From Voacanga thouarsii (Eukaryota > Streptophyta > Magnoliopsida > Gentianales > Apocynaceae): DNA of 64,000 nucleotides. The stretch covers positions 2,459,501 through 2,523,500 of the forward strand of contig JANUWF010001179.1 in the NCBI GenBank assembly GCA_026120185.1, written 5' to 3'. The position numbers and the translations under genes were made by a program. The notes under the pieces were generated by a model, which worked only from the letters and a program-made list of their open reading frames with translations, did no database searches and was not told where the DNA came from. Numbering within the stretch: the stretch's first letter is position 1; each line of letters begins with the position of its first letter. Below are positions 35,561-46,885 of the stretch, piece after piece.

Positions 35561-36579
35561 GTTTGTACTATCGATATGCTTGAGTTGATATCAATTTCTT
35601 CCCCTAACTTCTAATATAGATTTCTGGAATCAAACTCTAATTTTCCTCCACTACAAAATTAAATACTCGAATGCTGCAAAGAACAACACTAAGAGCAGCC
35701 AAATATCAATGAGTTTGATGTTGTGTTTTCTAAATGTGTTGAAGAACATCCTATTTGTACAAATTTTTTAGTGAATCTAATTTGTACATTTTTAGTGTTG
35801 CCAAGCTTACTTCAAATTCCAAATTGTTTTCTTAAGTTTATATTAGTTGCTCACTGTAGTATCACGATTGCTAATTGTTTTGAAATCTATGAACATGAAG
35901 CTTAATTTCTTAATTGCCATTTAATTCACAAAAGTAATACTTAGCAATGGCAATAGGGCTAGGCCAAGCTAGGGACAAAAAAAATCCCTGCCCCTCCCCC
36001 TCATCCCCTTATTCCAGCCTGTACTCGACACGGGAAAAAGTAAAGATCTCTATCACCGGCCTGTCAGGGACAAAATAATCTCTAGTCCTGGCCCAATACA
36101 GAAAGCAAGGACATAGGTCCTATAGGAAGCAAGTCTAAAAATCTTCAATTGGGTTAAAGTTAAAAATAAAATGAAAACCTATTAAAAAATGAGCAAAACA
36201 CATTCACCATTATAGTTTCAATACAATCACAATTTCAACACAATTTTTTTACAAGATAACAATAACATACTAAAATGAATTCTATAAAACTAAATTATAT
36301 AAATAAAAATAAATTATGAATTGTAATAAATCCAACAATTACTCACAAAATCAAAAAAAGGTCCCAATGCTAATTATTTAGTGCAATTAAACTATAAAAA
36401 AGGGGTTATTAATATTAAAATATGCAAAGATTATGAACTTGAAGAAAATTATTAACATAATTTGTTCAACAAATAATAATTTAAAGATTAGTTCTCTATA
36501 TATGAATAGTATAAAATATATTTTATACAATATTATTTTTGTATCATGCTTTCTTTGTGTACTTACAATTTTGAATTAT

Positions 36580-36583
<4 letters not shown>
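35561..36583. other. Unique non-coding spacer between duplication copies
   Basis: AT-rich. A short GC-rich patch at 35945-36125 (CTAGGCCAAGCTAGGG, CCCTGCCCCTCCCCC) recalls a class of plant hAT-like MITEs that begin near GCAATGGCAA, but no matching inverted end is clear. No gene. Confidence 0.4.

Positions 36584-36621
<38 letters not shown>
36584..36621. repeat. (AC)n microsatellite
   Basis: About 19 AC units running directly into copy 2 of the duplication. Confidence 0.95.
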
Positions 36622-36623
<2 letters not shown>

Positions 36624-37173
36624 AGGAAAGAAAGGGCATAGGTGAGGAACGGAAGAGTACAAAGGATTGGAGGTGACTCCTGATTAATGGTCACTTTTTG
36701 TTGTTTTTTAAATACAATTTAACGTTGAATTCTTAATTTAAAAATTACAAGTTAATCACTTAATCACTAAATTATTATTCAAATAGCAACTAACAACTAG
36801 TTATTTTCTCAACTTATGAAGATACCAAGATTTTAAGAATTGAGAGAAAAAAGATATCGTGGCACCAAACCATAGAATGGTTAATATACAAACCCAGCAT
36901 ATATATTGTGATATAGAAAAGTCTTATCTATGTTTCTGTGCTTACCTATAGGAAACAAAAAGAAAAAGAGAAAACCTTCGTTTAGTACTTTTTAAGTTTT
37001 GCTAATTAATAGCAAATATATTCCTTTCTAATATGGACATTTCTTGCCCTTTCAAATTAACCAAAGCATAACTCTCTTTCAAGGCTTTACAAAGTTGCTA
37101 CCAGGTGGTTACAAGATAAACAGCAATGGATACATCTAGTCAAATACTCCTTCTCCAAGTATGCTACATTATG
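36619..37173. repeat. 555-bp duplication, copy 2
   Basis: Colinear with 35006-35560. Differences seen include CCC/CTC near 36809, AGATTT/AGTTTT near 36992, ACACTC/ACTCTC near 37073 and CATCAA/CAGCAA near 37122. It is flanked by (AC)n on the left and (TG)n on the right. Confidence 0.93.
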
Positions 37174-37471
37174 CTTGTGTGTGTGTGTGTGTGTATAAGA
37201 ATATTTATACATCTAACACATAAAAAGTATAAGTATTTTATAAAAATTTATAAATATAATATACTGTGTGTGTGTGTGTGTGTGCGTTCGTGTACACATA
37301 TATACATATATACTTACACACATAATATTATGCAAAAAAATTTTATGATAAAATTTTATAAATATATACACCTTTATCATATATGCATATTATTTCTTAC
37401 ATTCAAATTATATATACTCATATTTTGAGAACACGTATATATATGTAATACATATAGAACCATACACTTAT
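37174..37471. repeat. (TG)n microsatellites and AT-rich DNA
   Basis: TG tracts at about 37175-37194 and 37265-37284 are separated by AT-rich sequence with TATATA and ACACAT runs. No gene. Confidence 0.8.
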
Positions 37472-37690
37472 ACAACAACAACAACAAAAAACTAAGCCTT
37501 AATTCTAAGTAACTTGTGATCGGCTACATGAACCAACGTCAGGCAACGTGTGGTCATCCACATGAATCCTCTCTCGCCACTTCCTTTTATCGAACGTCAT
37601 ACTCTCATCTAAATCTAACAAAGACATATCTCTCCTAATCATCTCTATCTATGTCATTTTAGGCATACCTCTACCTCTGTCTAACCTATC

Positions 37691-37990
37691 CTACCTCACT
37701 CTCTCCATCGTCCTAACAGGAGCATCCCCCGATCTTCTTTGAACATATCCAAACCAACGCAGATAATTTTCTCTTATCTTTTTCTCAATAGATACCATGC
37801 CTACCTTTTCCCTAATAGTCTTATTTTTAACTCTATCATTTTTAGTATATCTACACATCCACCATAACATACACATCTCAACTACTTTCATTTTTTGAAT
37901 ATGACACCTTTTAGCTATCCAATATTCCGTACCATATAACAAAGCACGTCTTACGGCTGTCTTGTAGAACTTTTCCTTTAGATTCAATAG
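37691..37990 (-). pseudogene. LINE ORF2 C-terminal region
   Basis: A frame of 98 codons with KFYKTAVRRALLYGTEYW, HIQKMKVVEMCMLWWMCR, TIREKVGMVSIEKKIREN and LRWFGYVQRRSGDAPVR, the conserved C-terminus found downstream of reverse transcriptase in plant RTE-like LINEs. Further decayed sequence joins it to the reverse transcriptase fragment. Confidence 0.85.
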
Positions 37991-38157
37991 TACATTACAA
38001 TCACATAGAATACCAGTCGCACTCCTCTATTTCAACCAACCCGCCTTAACTCAATGTGCAATGTCACTATCAAGCTCTCTGACTTTTTGAATAATAGATC
38101 CTAGATATCAGAAACAATCAGCTAATGGTATATCTCTACCTACCAAAGTTACACTCT

Positions 38158-38653
38158 AGGCTATGTTTCTGCTAAACTTGCATTCTATATACTCTGTTTT
38201 ACTTCTACTAATTCTAAAGCCCTTGGATTCTAATATCTACCGCCACAACTCCAATTTAGCATTTACACCAACTCTAGTCTCATCAATCAACACAATATCA
38301 TCTGCAAACAATATACACCATGGTACAGCCTCCGGTATAGTGCAAGTTAATTCATCTATAACGGCTGCAAAGAAGAAAGGGTTAAGCGTTGATCCTTGAT
38401 GCACCCCGATAGTAATAGGGAACTCTGCAGTCACCCCGGCGTTAGTCCTTACACTTGTACATGCTCCCTCATGCATATCTTGAATGCAAGTAATATACTT
38501 TGTTGATACACATTTCTTGGCCAGTACCCACCAAACTACTTCTCTAGGCACCTTGTCATAGGCTTTCTCTAGGTCAATAAATACCATATGTAAATCTTTC
38601 TTTCTTTCTCTATAATATTCAATCATCTGTCGTATTAAATGAATTGCCAACAC
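38158..38653 (-). pseudogene. LINE reverse transcriptase fragment
   Basis: An open frame of 138 codons (38653-38237) carries FIDLEKAYDKVPREVVWWVL, then TIGVHQGSTLNPFFFA and the catalytic FADDIVLIDE box with both aspartates present. One stop follows after KLELWR, then ILESKGFRISRSKTEYIEC continues to about 38158. In LINEs this enzyme copies the RNA at the nicked target. The N-terminal third of the domain is absent. Confidence 0.9.
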
Positions 38654-38656
38654 TTA

Positions 38657-40367
38657 TACTTAATATAATTTATGTGGGCAGGATTATAGATACATTAGAG
38701 TCTATTTTGATTCTTAGATCCTCATCCATTTAGATTATAAATTTTGGAGCCATTAACTATATGTAACTCCTTGTAGAGGTTAAGGAACATAAGGAGGTTT
38801 AGTAAAAAAGAGCATGCACTTCGAGTTGGTAATGACGCTAAGGTTTGGGTAGATGCAGTGGGAGAGATGTTTTTTGTGTTTTGATTTTAATAGGATTCCT
38901 GTATTGAAAGATGTTTGATATGTTTTAATTTTTAAAGAGAAATTAATTTTAATTGCAAAATAGATTGATAATGGCTATTCTATTTCTTTCCATTCTGGTG
39001 TTATAATAAGTAGAAAATGGGAACTTCATTCATTTTAGAACATATATGGTAACTCGTTTCATTTGAATTCTATAAGTCATCTAATCAACATCACATTAAA
39101 CCAACTAATAAGAAGATAAAGACCATGACTAATGAATATTATTTATGGAACTATAGATTGAGACATAATAATCCTAATCGGACTAATTAGAGGTTCTCCA
39201 TAATGAGTCCTCGGGCTCATTGAGATTGAAAGAGTAGGCTCAGTACGAATGATGTCTTAAGGGGAAGATGACCAAAAGGTCGTTCAACCTAAAGGCAGAA
39301 ATGGCCAAGGAAACACTTAGCATCGTTCATTGTGATATTTATGGTCTAATAATTGTACCAACTAGGGATGGATACAAATACTTTAACACGTTCAATGATG
39401 ATTACTCACGCTTTGGATATGTTTAATTGATAAGACACAAGTCTAACTCTGTTGAGAAATTCAAAGTGTACAAGGTTTAAATGGAGCGTCAAACAGTTAA
39501 ACAAATTAAAGCATTTAAATCATATTGTGGTGGAGAGTATTTTCTTGGCTAGTTTAAGGACTGCTTGGAATATCATGAAAGAGTATCTCAACTAACTATG
39601 TCTGGGACACCATAGCAGAATAGAGTAGCTGAAAGAAAAAATAGAACATTGCTATAAATGGTGAGGAGCATGATGAATCATGCATCTCTTCTTATTTATC
39701 TTTAGGAATGTACTCCACAAATGACAGCATACATTTTAAACTTGTTACCTTCCAAATTAGTGCCCTAGAATATCTTATAAGATATGGATTAGGCGAAAGC
39801 CCGATTTAAATCATCTCAATATATGGGAATGTTCAACTTATGTATTGATTAAAAGGACCAAGTTAGAACCAAAATCAAAATTGTACTACTTTGTTAGGTA
39901 TCCAAAAGGAATTAGAAGTGGATATTTTTATCATCCTAAGAACTAAAAGGTGCTTGTTAGCATTCATTCTAGATGCTTGGAGGATGATCATAAAATATCT
40001 AATAGTAGTTCAAGTTGAGCAGAATTGGAAGATAATACACTGTTCTTTTTAGGACCAAGTTACCCAATTGAGGAACCTAAGAGACACAACTTAACATTCC
40101 TGTGCAAATGGAGCCTCCTCACAGTGGAAGGAAACATGTGTTCCAGAAAGAGCAATTGGAAAAATCTTTGATCTAGTCTCCAAGCATCAGAAATAAGATC
40201 TCACCAAATACGAGGATACTATTGCTGACCTTGATATAGAAAACTGGCTTGAAGTAATAAATGTAGAGATTGAATATATGCATTTAATAGAGTATGGGAT
40301 CTTGTAGCTACAACTGAAGTGATAAAACCCATAAAGTGTAAATGGGTATACAAGAGGAAAAGAGCAA
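38657..40367 (+). pseudogene. Copia pol fragment, plus strand, heavily decayed
   Basis: Aligns to copia-1 from about 6480 to 8160: protease (GTAACTCCTTG), GAG-pre-integrase, integrase core around 39330-39700 (for example CAGAATAGAGTAGCTGAAAG), linker, and the first part of the reverse transcriptase (GTATACAAGAGGAAAA at 40349-40364). There are many stops and no open frame above 60 codons. It abuts the truncated 5' end of the LINE on the left and a copia fragment of opposite orientation on the right. Confidence 0.8.
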
Positions 40368-40719
40368 TTGTAAACGCATGACTCATCCTGCTTCTAACCG
40401 TTTCCATCAAAGTTATATTGCTTCTCTGTTCTGCTGGGGAGTCTCATGCATAGTTAACAAAGATACTATACCGTAGTATACCAAGTAGTCTTTAAACTCA
40501 CCGAGGAGGTACTTTCCACCACAATTCGATCTCAAAAGTTTTAATTAATTTACCTGTTCGACTCTCCATTTCAATGTTAAACTCCTTGAATTTATCAAAA
40601 GAGTTAGACTTGTGCCTCATCAGATAAATGTAACCAAAACGAGTGTGATTATCTGTAAAAGTGATAAAGTATTCGTAGCCTCCTCTATCTGCCTTTTTGG
40701 TAAAGGAATATTTGTTCAT
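40368..40719 (-). pseudogene. Copia-F integrase fragment
   Basis: 40719-40498 is open: GGYEYFITFTDNHTRFGYIY, then FDKFKEFNIEMESRTGKLIK. It continues with decayed sequence to 40368, including a LMETVRSRMSHAF-like stretch (MMETVRSRMSHAF in one frame). The core is cut before its last third. Confidence 0.82.
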
Positions 40720-40743
40720 TTTACCTTTAAGGAAAGATTCACA

Positions 40744-41046
40744 CTAAGACCATTCTTCCAGTCTTAATAAACCTAAAGGCCCATCATGGAATAACCTCTG
40801 AATTCGATTGGGATTTATATGTCTCAATCTTAGATGCCACAAATATGAGTCATTTGATATGGCATTTCTCTTTTTATTATCAGGTTTAGTTTGAATATTA
40901 TTTATTTGATTGTGAATAGGATGTATATAAAAAATATTTACATACATATTTCTTGTACTAATTAAATTACCATATCTACTGATAAAAATACTAGAATGGA
41001 AAGAAACAAAATATTCTTGATTCATCAATTTGGAAACTAAAATCAA
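40744..41046 (-). pseudogene. Copia-F GAG-pre-integrase domain
   Basis: Open frame of 100 codons: LVSKLMNQEYFVSFHS, then LWHLRLRHINPNRIQRLFHD and GPLGLLRLEEWS, the histidine-bearing half of the integrase zinc finger. A stop follows just before the cysteine pair would be reached. Confidence 0.85.
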
Positions 41047-41162
41047 ATTTTGATTAAAACAATAAATATATAAAATATCTTAAAAATTAACTTCCTATTA
41101 CAATAACAAATAAGCTCAAGATCTCCTACTGCTTCAGCCTATATTCTTGCTCTATTGCCTAC

Positions 41163-41599
41163 TTGAAGTCCATGCTCACCCTTGCTGAATCTCCTTATCC
41201 TTTTGAACCCTTGCAAAGAGTTACAGATATAGTAGTGGCTCCAGAATCAACAATCCAGAAAGATGTTGATCCTACCACCAAAATAGGCTCTAGGTATAAA
41301 GCAATACTTGAAGTAGACTTGGCTAAGAAGTCCGGACAATCTTTCTTCCAATGCTCATTTCTTGCCACACTTGAAGCATTGGCCTTTGGGCTTCCCATTG
41401 GGCTAGGCCTAACCAGATGCTTTGGGTTAGCCCCTGTGTTGTTCTGGGCCTTCCTCTTCTTGAATTTCTTAGGCTTTATCTTAATTCTAGAAGAAGAAGT
41501 AGAATGAGAGACTAAAATCTTTAACACGGGCTTCATGGTCTTCACTGCCACCTGGAGCTCTTTCATAAGCTCTGTGAGATTCATATCTAACTTGTTCAT
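41163..41599 (-). pseudogene. Copia-F gag C-terminus and protease start
   Basis: Frame of 134 codons with a basic linker (RIKIKPKKFKKRKAQ), a damaged zinc knuckle (only HWKKDCP remains; the first cysteine pair is lost) and the protease motif FWIVDSGATT, where the Asp-Ser-Gly-Ala active site is intact. The plus-strand ORF at 41163-41507 is a shadow. Confidence 0.85.
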
Positions 41600-41751
41600 T
41601 CTTTCCCAATCTCAAGACAGGGATATGTAAGAACATACTTGTACTCCTTAGCAGTGAGTACTATATTCAGGTTCCTCTTCCAGTCCCCATAATTTGGGCA
41701 TGTCAACTTATTCTTCTTGAAAATGATTGACAATAGACTAAAACCAGACAT
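41600..41751 (-). pseudogene. Copia-F gag N-terminus, joined by deletion
   Basis: From the ATG at 41751: MSGFSLLS, then NYGDWKRNLNIVL, KEYKYVLTYPC and EIGKE. The frame then stops and runs directly into the zinc-knuckle linker, so several hundred bases of capsid coding DNA are deleted. Here the GDWKRN tryptophan is kept. Confidence 0.75.
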
Positions 41752-43397
41752 TTCTGAAATATTGCTAAAAACCATTCATTTAGCTTGCCAAAAATAAAAT
41801 GCATATTCTTTATATTATTTCTTTGATAATAGATAACTCTTAAAACCATTATCAATAATCTAAATAGTTTCTCTTGGAAACACTAACAAAGCTTCGTAGG
41901 AAAATTAATAGCATCCTAAGTTAAGTATATAACCATCACGAATCAAAACTTCCTAAAATAGGTAATAGTCTAGAAAAAGTTCCACGATAGGATGGCCACT
42001 AATTCACACCACTTACGGGCAATCTAATACTAAAATCTTCCAACGTGGGTTGGTCGATCCTAGCAAATACCCTAGGCTTTTAATTTTACTCTTTCATTAG
42101 TTCTAGACACTTATGGAAATCTATCCTATTGGGGTCATGCTTAGAATGACACGAGAAAATCTATTATCTCTAATGAGAGTTGTGATAGAAGCCATGGGGT
42201 CATTGAAACCCCTCTCCCACTTAATCTTTTATTGAAAACAGAGTTTTAAGCCTAAAAACATTTTCTATAATCTTATGGTTTCATTAACCTGAGTAAAAAT
42301 CTAAAATTCAATATTATTCTCTATGTTAAGGATTAAATCATTTGAGAGAATAACTATGAATTTATTTTACTATCCTATGTTAATAACCAAGTAAAACTTT
42401 TAATAAATAACCTTAATTTCAACATATTCTCTATGTTAAGGATTATACCTTTTAAGAGAATAAATCATGAACTCTTTTATTTTTAAAGTTTCTTAGATTA
42501 AAACATTTTATCAAAAAAACCGTCCTATCAAGTAAGGCTTTGGTCTCACAAGAACTAGTGCATTTGATCACAAAAACGAAATAAGCATGATAACAAAAGT
42601 AAACTTTTTCATGCTCAAACTATTCATTTATTCCTAAGTGACCAAATAATAGATTAAACATCATGAATTAAAAAGTAATGATCCTGTTTAATCCTTAAGG
42701 TGGTTCCATCCTTTTCTATTCATTTTCATGCAAATTATTAATCCATAGATAAATAAAACTATTGTAGAAAATTAACCTCATACAATAGTTTCAAAACATT
42801 ATTACATTAAGCAAAAAATTAAGGTACATAACTTCAACAATGCTCTCCTTTTCTTGGACAATTTGAGCACAACGGCCTCTGGACAGAGTGGACCTGGCAC
42901 CTGGTCCATTGGGCCCACCTGGCACCGGGTCCAAACTACTTCTCCAAAAACTCCGGCTAGGCGGAGTGGACCTAGCGCCTAGTCCGATCAGCCTACTTGG
43001 CATCGGGTCCATTATGGAATTCACCAATTTCTGAAAAAATTCAGCTTTTCAGCCATTTTTCACCCTTCAAAGAATTCCGACAATCACGTTCTTCAGTCCC
43101 AAGATTTACAGGTTAAAAGAATACAATGAAACGTTAAACAAGGCATAAAAACGTGCCTTTACAAGCACCTATGCCTCTAACCACAAAACGTATATCAAAT
43201 CTACTTAAAACCAGAAAAATAATGGGAAATTAGAATACATGATCATATGCCTTTAACCGGGAGGCGTACATGAACTCTAGAAACCAATTTATGAGGGATC
43301 ACATGAATTTATGAGGGAAAAGATTCATTTTTTAATAATAAGGGAATCACCTTTTCTAGTTTTAACCCTAGTACATACTTTTAGATGAAAACTGTGA
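41752..43397 (-). other. Leader of copia-F with 78-bp GC-rich repeat
   Basis: Non-coding. Contains the conserved block at about 41930-42215. A GC-rich island at about 42880-43021 holds two direct copies of a 78-bp unit (42886-42963 and 42964-about 43021, the second incomplete). Confidence 0.7.
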
Positions 43398-43408
43398 CTC
43401 TGATACCA
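43398..43408 (-). other. Primer binding site of copia-F
   Basis: The plus strand CTCTGATACCA is the exact complement of TGGTATCAGAG. It lies two bases from the LTR. Confidence 0.88.
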
Positions 43409-43410
43409 CT

Positions 43411-45250
43411 TAAAGAAATCATGGAAAGCTATTAAAGGAAAAACACAGCCAAAATTTTCAGTTTTCCAAGCTATATCTAGGAGAGAGTACTTATTATTAT
43501 TTTTTTTTATTGATTGTGGATTAACCAACGAGGGGTCGGGTTGCACAGGAACCTCTTGCATTGGAAGACGAGAAGAAGGCGATTGCTGTTCAACTAGAAC
43601 TCCTACTAATCTTCTACTCCTACACATTAAGCATCTCCAAGCTTCTTCTCTTTGTCTTCCAAAGTATGATTCTACCTTGCTCTTGATGGTAGCTTGGTGA
43701 AAGCTCCTTTCTTGGAAAAAATCACTCTACCATAGAGAAGGAAGAGAAAGAACGTGGAAGAGAAAAACAGAGGAGGGGGCACACTCTCAAAATAATAATA
43801 ATAAATAAATAAATACACAACACTTGGTTTTTTTTCCCTACATATTTCGGCCAACCTTAGGGCTTCCACAGCCCTAATGGTCGAAATCACCAAGCCTAAT
43901 TGGGCTAGGTGTTGTGCTAAAAAAAACAGCATAAGACTAGCATAATCCTCTTAATTAATTAATTATCTTTTCTGAGCCTTGTTAAATACCCAAGACTAAT
44001 TAATTAATTCTAATTAGACTTTTAATATATTTTAACATATATATCAGTCCAATTAATTAATTTATTCTAGCACAATTCTCTTAAGTAATTAATTTTCTTT
44101 TCTAGGCCTTATTAAAAACTAAGACTAATTAATTAATTCTAATTGAACGCTTAGAATAAATTTTATTTCCTTTTCAAATAGTTATCCATTAAGCCCATAT
44201 TGTATCTAAACAACACCAAGGTAACTTGAGCTACTTCGGGGACCAAGAAACATATTATTCATGTCTACTAAAATGACCAAAATGCCCTTATTATTAAATA
44301 GTTGCATTTTATTATTTTAAATATTTTCATTTATCACCATATGAAAATATTGACCCCAAGAATAATATTGCTAAAGCAATGTCTCCGACCTACATGTAAA
44401 ATAATAGAAATACCCCTCTATGTAACATCTATTAATGAGACAAGATAAATGTACTAACACCCATCTTAAAGATATCTACCATCCTTAGACCTCTAGTTCG
44501 ATAATCTATGGCTCACTTGAATTTACTTGTTTATCATTGGAAGCTACCCAAAAACACATATTCTAGAGTCACGTTCTCAGGGTCTTAGATTATTAGATTA
44601 TCCTGGACAATCACAAGATTTAACTTCACTATGTGAAGTATAGAAACTCTGTTTTATGAGCTCGTCTTAACTAACTAAAGTAATACACCCAACATAGTAG
44701 GATATTGATCTCTCAAAAGAAATCTCACCCAACATACCAAGATATTGATCTCTCAAAAGAGATCTCACCCAACATACATCAAAGTATAAAATCCTAGCTT
44801 CGACAGACCACCACGCATACTCAAGTATGAAGGTATCCATCCATGCTGCAGTAGTAATAGTCTGATCTCTTTAATTATAGTACTTTAAGAGGGACTACTA
44901 CTGCAGGTCTAGTTTTACGTATTTGAAATACACTTATGCTAATGATGTGAGTGAACTGCTCACCGATTCAAGGTAAACCATTCCTCATTAGAAATCATGG
45001 CATAATAGTCTTACCTTGATGAAATGCCCAAGTTCATCAAACGACTAAGAACTCAATTTTACTTGTATGACAAGTACACATGATCCATACCTTACTGTAA
45101 AGAACGACCCAACACATAGACCATTACTTTCTCATACTTGGACCTTTAAATGTACAATAATATAAGAAACAAAATAAATAAAATGAATAAACATCTTATT
45201 GCAATATGTTGATACAGAATACATAGTCTTTGAGGGCATACTTTCTAATA
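43411..45250 (-). repeat. 5' LTR of copia-F
   Basis: About 1840 bp. On the plus strand it ends GAGGGCATACTTTCTAATA, the complement of the usual TGTTGGAAAATATGCCC-like start with terminal CA mutated to TA. Internal blocks match the other copia LTRs in this orientation (for example 44380-44470 and 44800-45000). Confidence 0.8.
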
Positions 45251-45514
45251 ATGGCCATGAGATACTAGATCTAAGGTGGAGGACTATTAGAGACAGAAAT
45301 TACTTATGCTTATCTACTCTTATTTCAGATGTTGCTTCTGATTTGTATACTTCTGAGTTTTATTTCCAAGACTTTAATAATGGATTCGAAGAGTTGTAAT
45401 TTAAGTTTGAATTTCTTTCCCTATTTTTATTTTTTTCTGGTTATAATAACCATTAGTCCTAAGGACGAAGCAACATCCTTGACCCATTCTAGGTCACAGT
45501 CTAGTAGGGTGTTA
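45251..45514 (+). repeat. 3' remnant of the gypsy-A 5' LTR
   Basis: It ends GTAGGGTGTTAC directly before a primer-binding-site-like sequence. GTGTTACA is the common LTR end of plant gypsy elements. Upstream the LTR is cut by copia-F. The short ORFs (45199-45399, 45329-45601) have no recognised motif. Confidence 0.6.
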
Positions 45515-45516
45515 CT

Positions 45517-45530
45517 AGTGGTATCACAGC
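45517..45530 (+). other. Probable primer binding site of gypsy-A, mutated
   Basis: AGTGGTATCACAGC differs by one base (C for G) from TGGTATCAGAGC. Confidence 0.6.
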
Positions 45531-46885
45531 TTAAGTTTAGGCTTTATTTTCTGCCATTCGGATATATTACTTTAAGCATTTTTTATTTGATACTGACCTA
45601 AATGTGCTTTTTATGTAGAGGATGATTAGAGGATATGTATTACACAGTAGGATCATGGCCTCCTAGATATGGTCCACTCACACTATAACCTCTACCTCCA
45701 CCCCTTTCTCCACCTAAGTCAGAACATAAGTCTAAGCCAGAAATACCAGAACAAGAGAGTGATAGGGAAGAGGTACAATTGTAGAGTCTACCCCAGTTCC
45801 ACTCGTGTAAGAACTCGATCTGATTGTAGGTAGTAAGACCTAGGTAAGCTAGGCTTTGAGGCACCCAAGAGTAACCTAGAGGAGTACATAGCTAGATATC
45901 ATAAGTGGGTCAAAATAGCCAAGCTCAAAGGGAAGTGTAAGATAGGAAAGAGTTCTAGTGCTCCCACAAAATGTAGGAAGAACTTAGGCGAGTCGGGAAG
46001 AGGGTTTGAGAGCCTAAGGTTCGTGGATGACAAGGACATAGATTTTTCTAAAAATACTGGGGGTTGTCTGTATAAGCCCGATACTAAGGATTCAGATGAT
46101 GATTAGACTATAAGGGACCATCCAGAATGCAAGGACCATGAGCATCCTTAGTGATTTTCTTTTATTTACATTTTCAATAAGTCTAGCACTTGAACTATTA
46201 AAATTTCTTTGGTTGATTTCTCTAATGTATTTCTAAAAATTCTGACTTTGTTTTGTATGAATATATGCTTAAATAAATTCCTTTGCCATATCCTTTTAGT
46301 TGCATATTATCTATTATCTATTAATTATGCTTTAACATTGAGCGTACATTTACATGAGATGGATTAGAATATTCATATACCCTTTGCTCATTCTTTTGAT
46401 GAGTTTATTATGTTTGTGACGTGAAGATAGAACCAAGATATGAAGTGACTACTCATAGAAGAGGGAGATGCACAACTGTTCCTACGACTCCCGTGTTCGA
46501 GCCTATACCACCCACCATGCCTGAAAAAGAAGTGAAAGTTAACCGAGGACAGGGAGTAAGGACTAGAAGGGCCAGATGTGGTATCATAGGGCAAGCATTT
46601 AGCAAGATAATAGAGTTGCTGTATACTCTACTGGAGAAAAGGACACCTCAAAGAAAGGACAAATCTTTAGAGTGATTCATGAAGTTCCAGCAGCCCATAT
46701 TCTTTGGAAAGGCAAAATAGAATTAGAAAGCCGAACAATGGACGGAACAAATAGAGGACAGGTCAGGAGTGGAACTGGGAAATTTTGTTAAAGCATTTTG
46801 GGCATAGTATAGCCCATTATGGGTTGTGGGGAAACGAGAGAATGATACCCAGAACCTGAAATAATAAGGGATTATAGTAGCCTAG
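45531..46885 (+). pseudogene. Gypsy-A leader and gag, first half
   Basis: Decayed coding DNA. From about 46421 a frame reads RGRCTTVPTTPVFEPIPP; after the stop at 46674 it continues FMKFQQPIFFGKAK and EQWTEQIE, the start of the Retrotrans_gag domain. Near 46790-46880 the text resembles FVKAFWA, GKRENDTQ and GIIVA. It is interrupted at 46886 by gypsy-B, and the next gag residues are found at 58819 on. Confidence 0.65.

Larger units (their letters stand above)
37472..38655 (-). mobile_element. 5'-truncated LINE (RTE-like)
   Basis: Minus-strand remnant of ORF2. The 3' end at 37472-37487 is a (TTG)n tail rather than poly-A (plus strand CAACAACAACAACAA), which is typical of plant RTE-clade LINEs. 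The order on the minus strand is reverse transcriptase, connecting region, then a C-terminal domain, ending in the tail. Reading stops at 38655 inside the reverse transcriptase, so the 5' part including the endonuclease is missing, as usual for LINEs that stop copying early. No target duplication was identified. Confidence 0.85.
40368..45250 (-). mobile_element. Antisense copia element (copia-F), 3' truncated
   Basis: Minus-strand order: LTR 45250-43411, primer binding site, leader 43397-41752, gag start, protease, GAG-pre-integrase and part of integrase, ending at about 40368. It lacks the rest of pol and the 3' LTR. A large piece of gag is missing between the N-terminus and the zinc knuckle. 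It was inserted in the 5' LTR of gypsy-A, which resumes at 45251. Confidence 0.82.

Noticed and set aside
35945..36125. hAT-type MITE
   Set aside because: Only one end resembles such elements; I found no matching inverted end or 8-bp duplication.
41163..41507. Plus-strand ORF with a hydrophobic C-terminus like a membrane protein
   Set aside because: It is antisense to a clear copia gag-protease frame.
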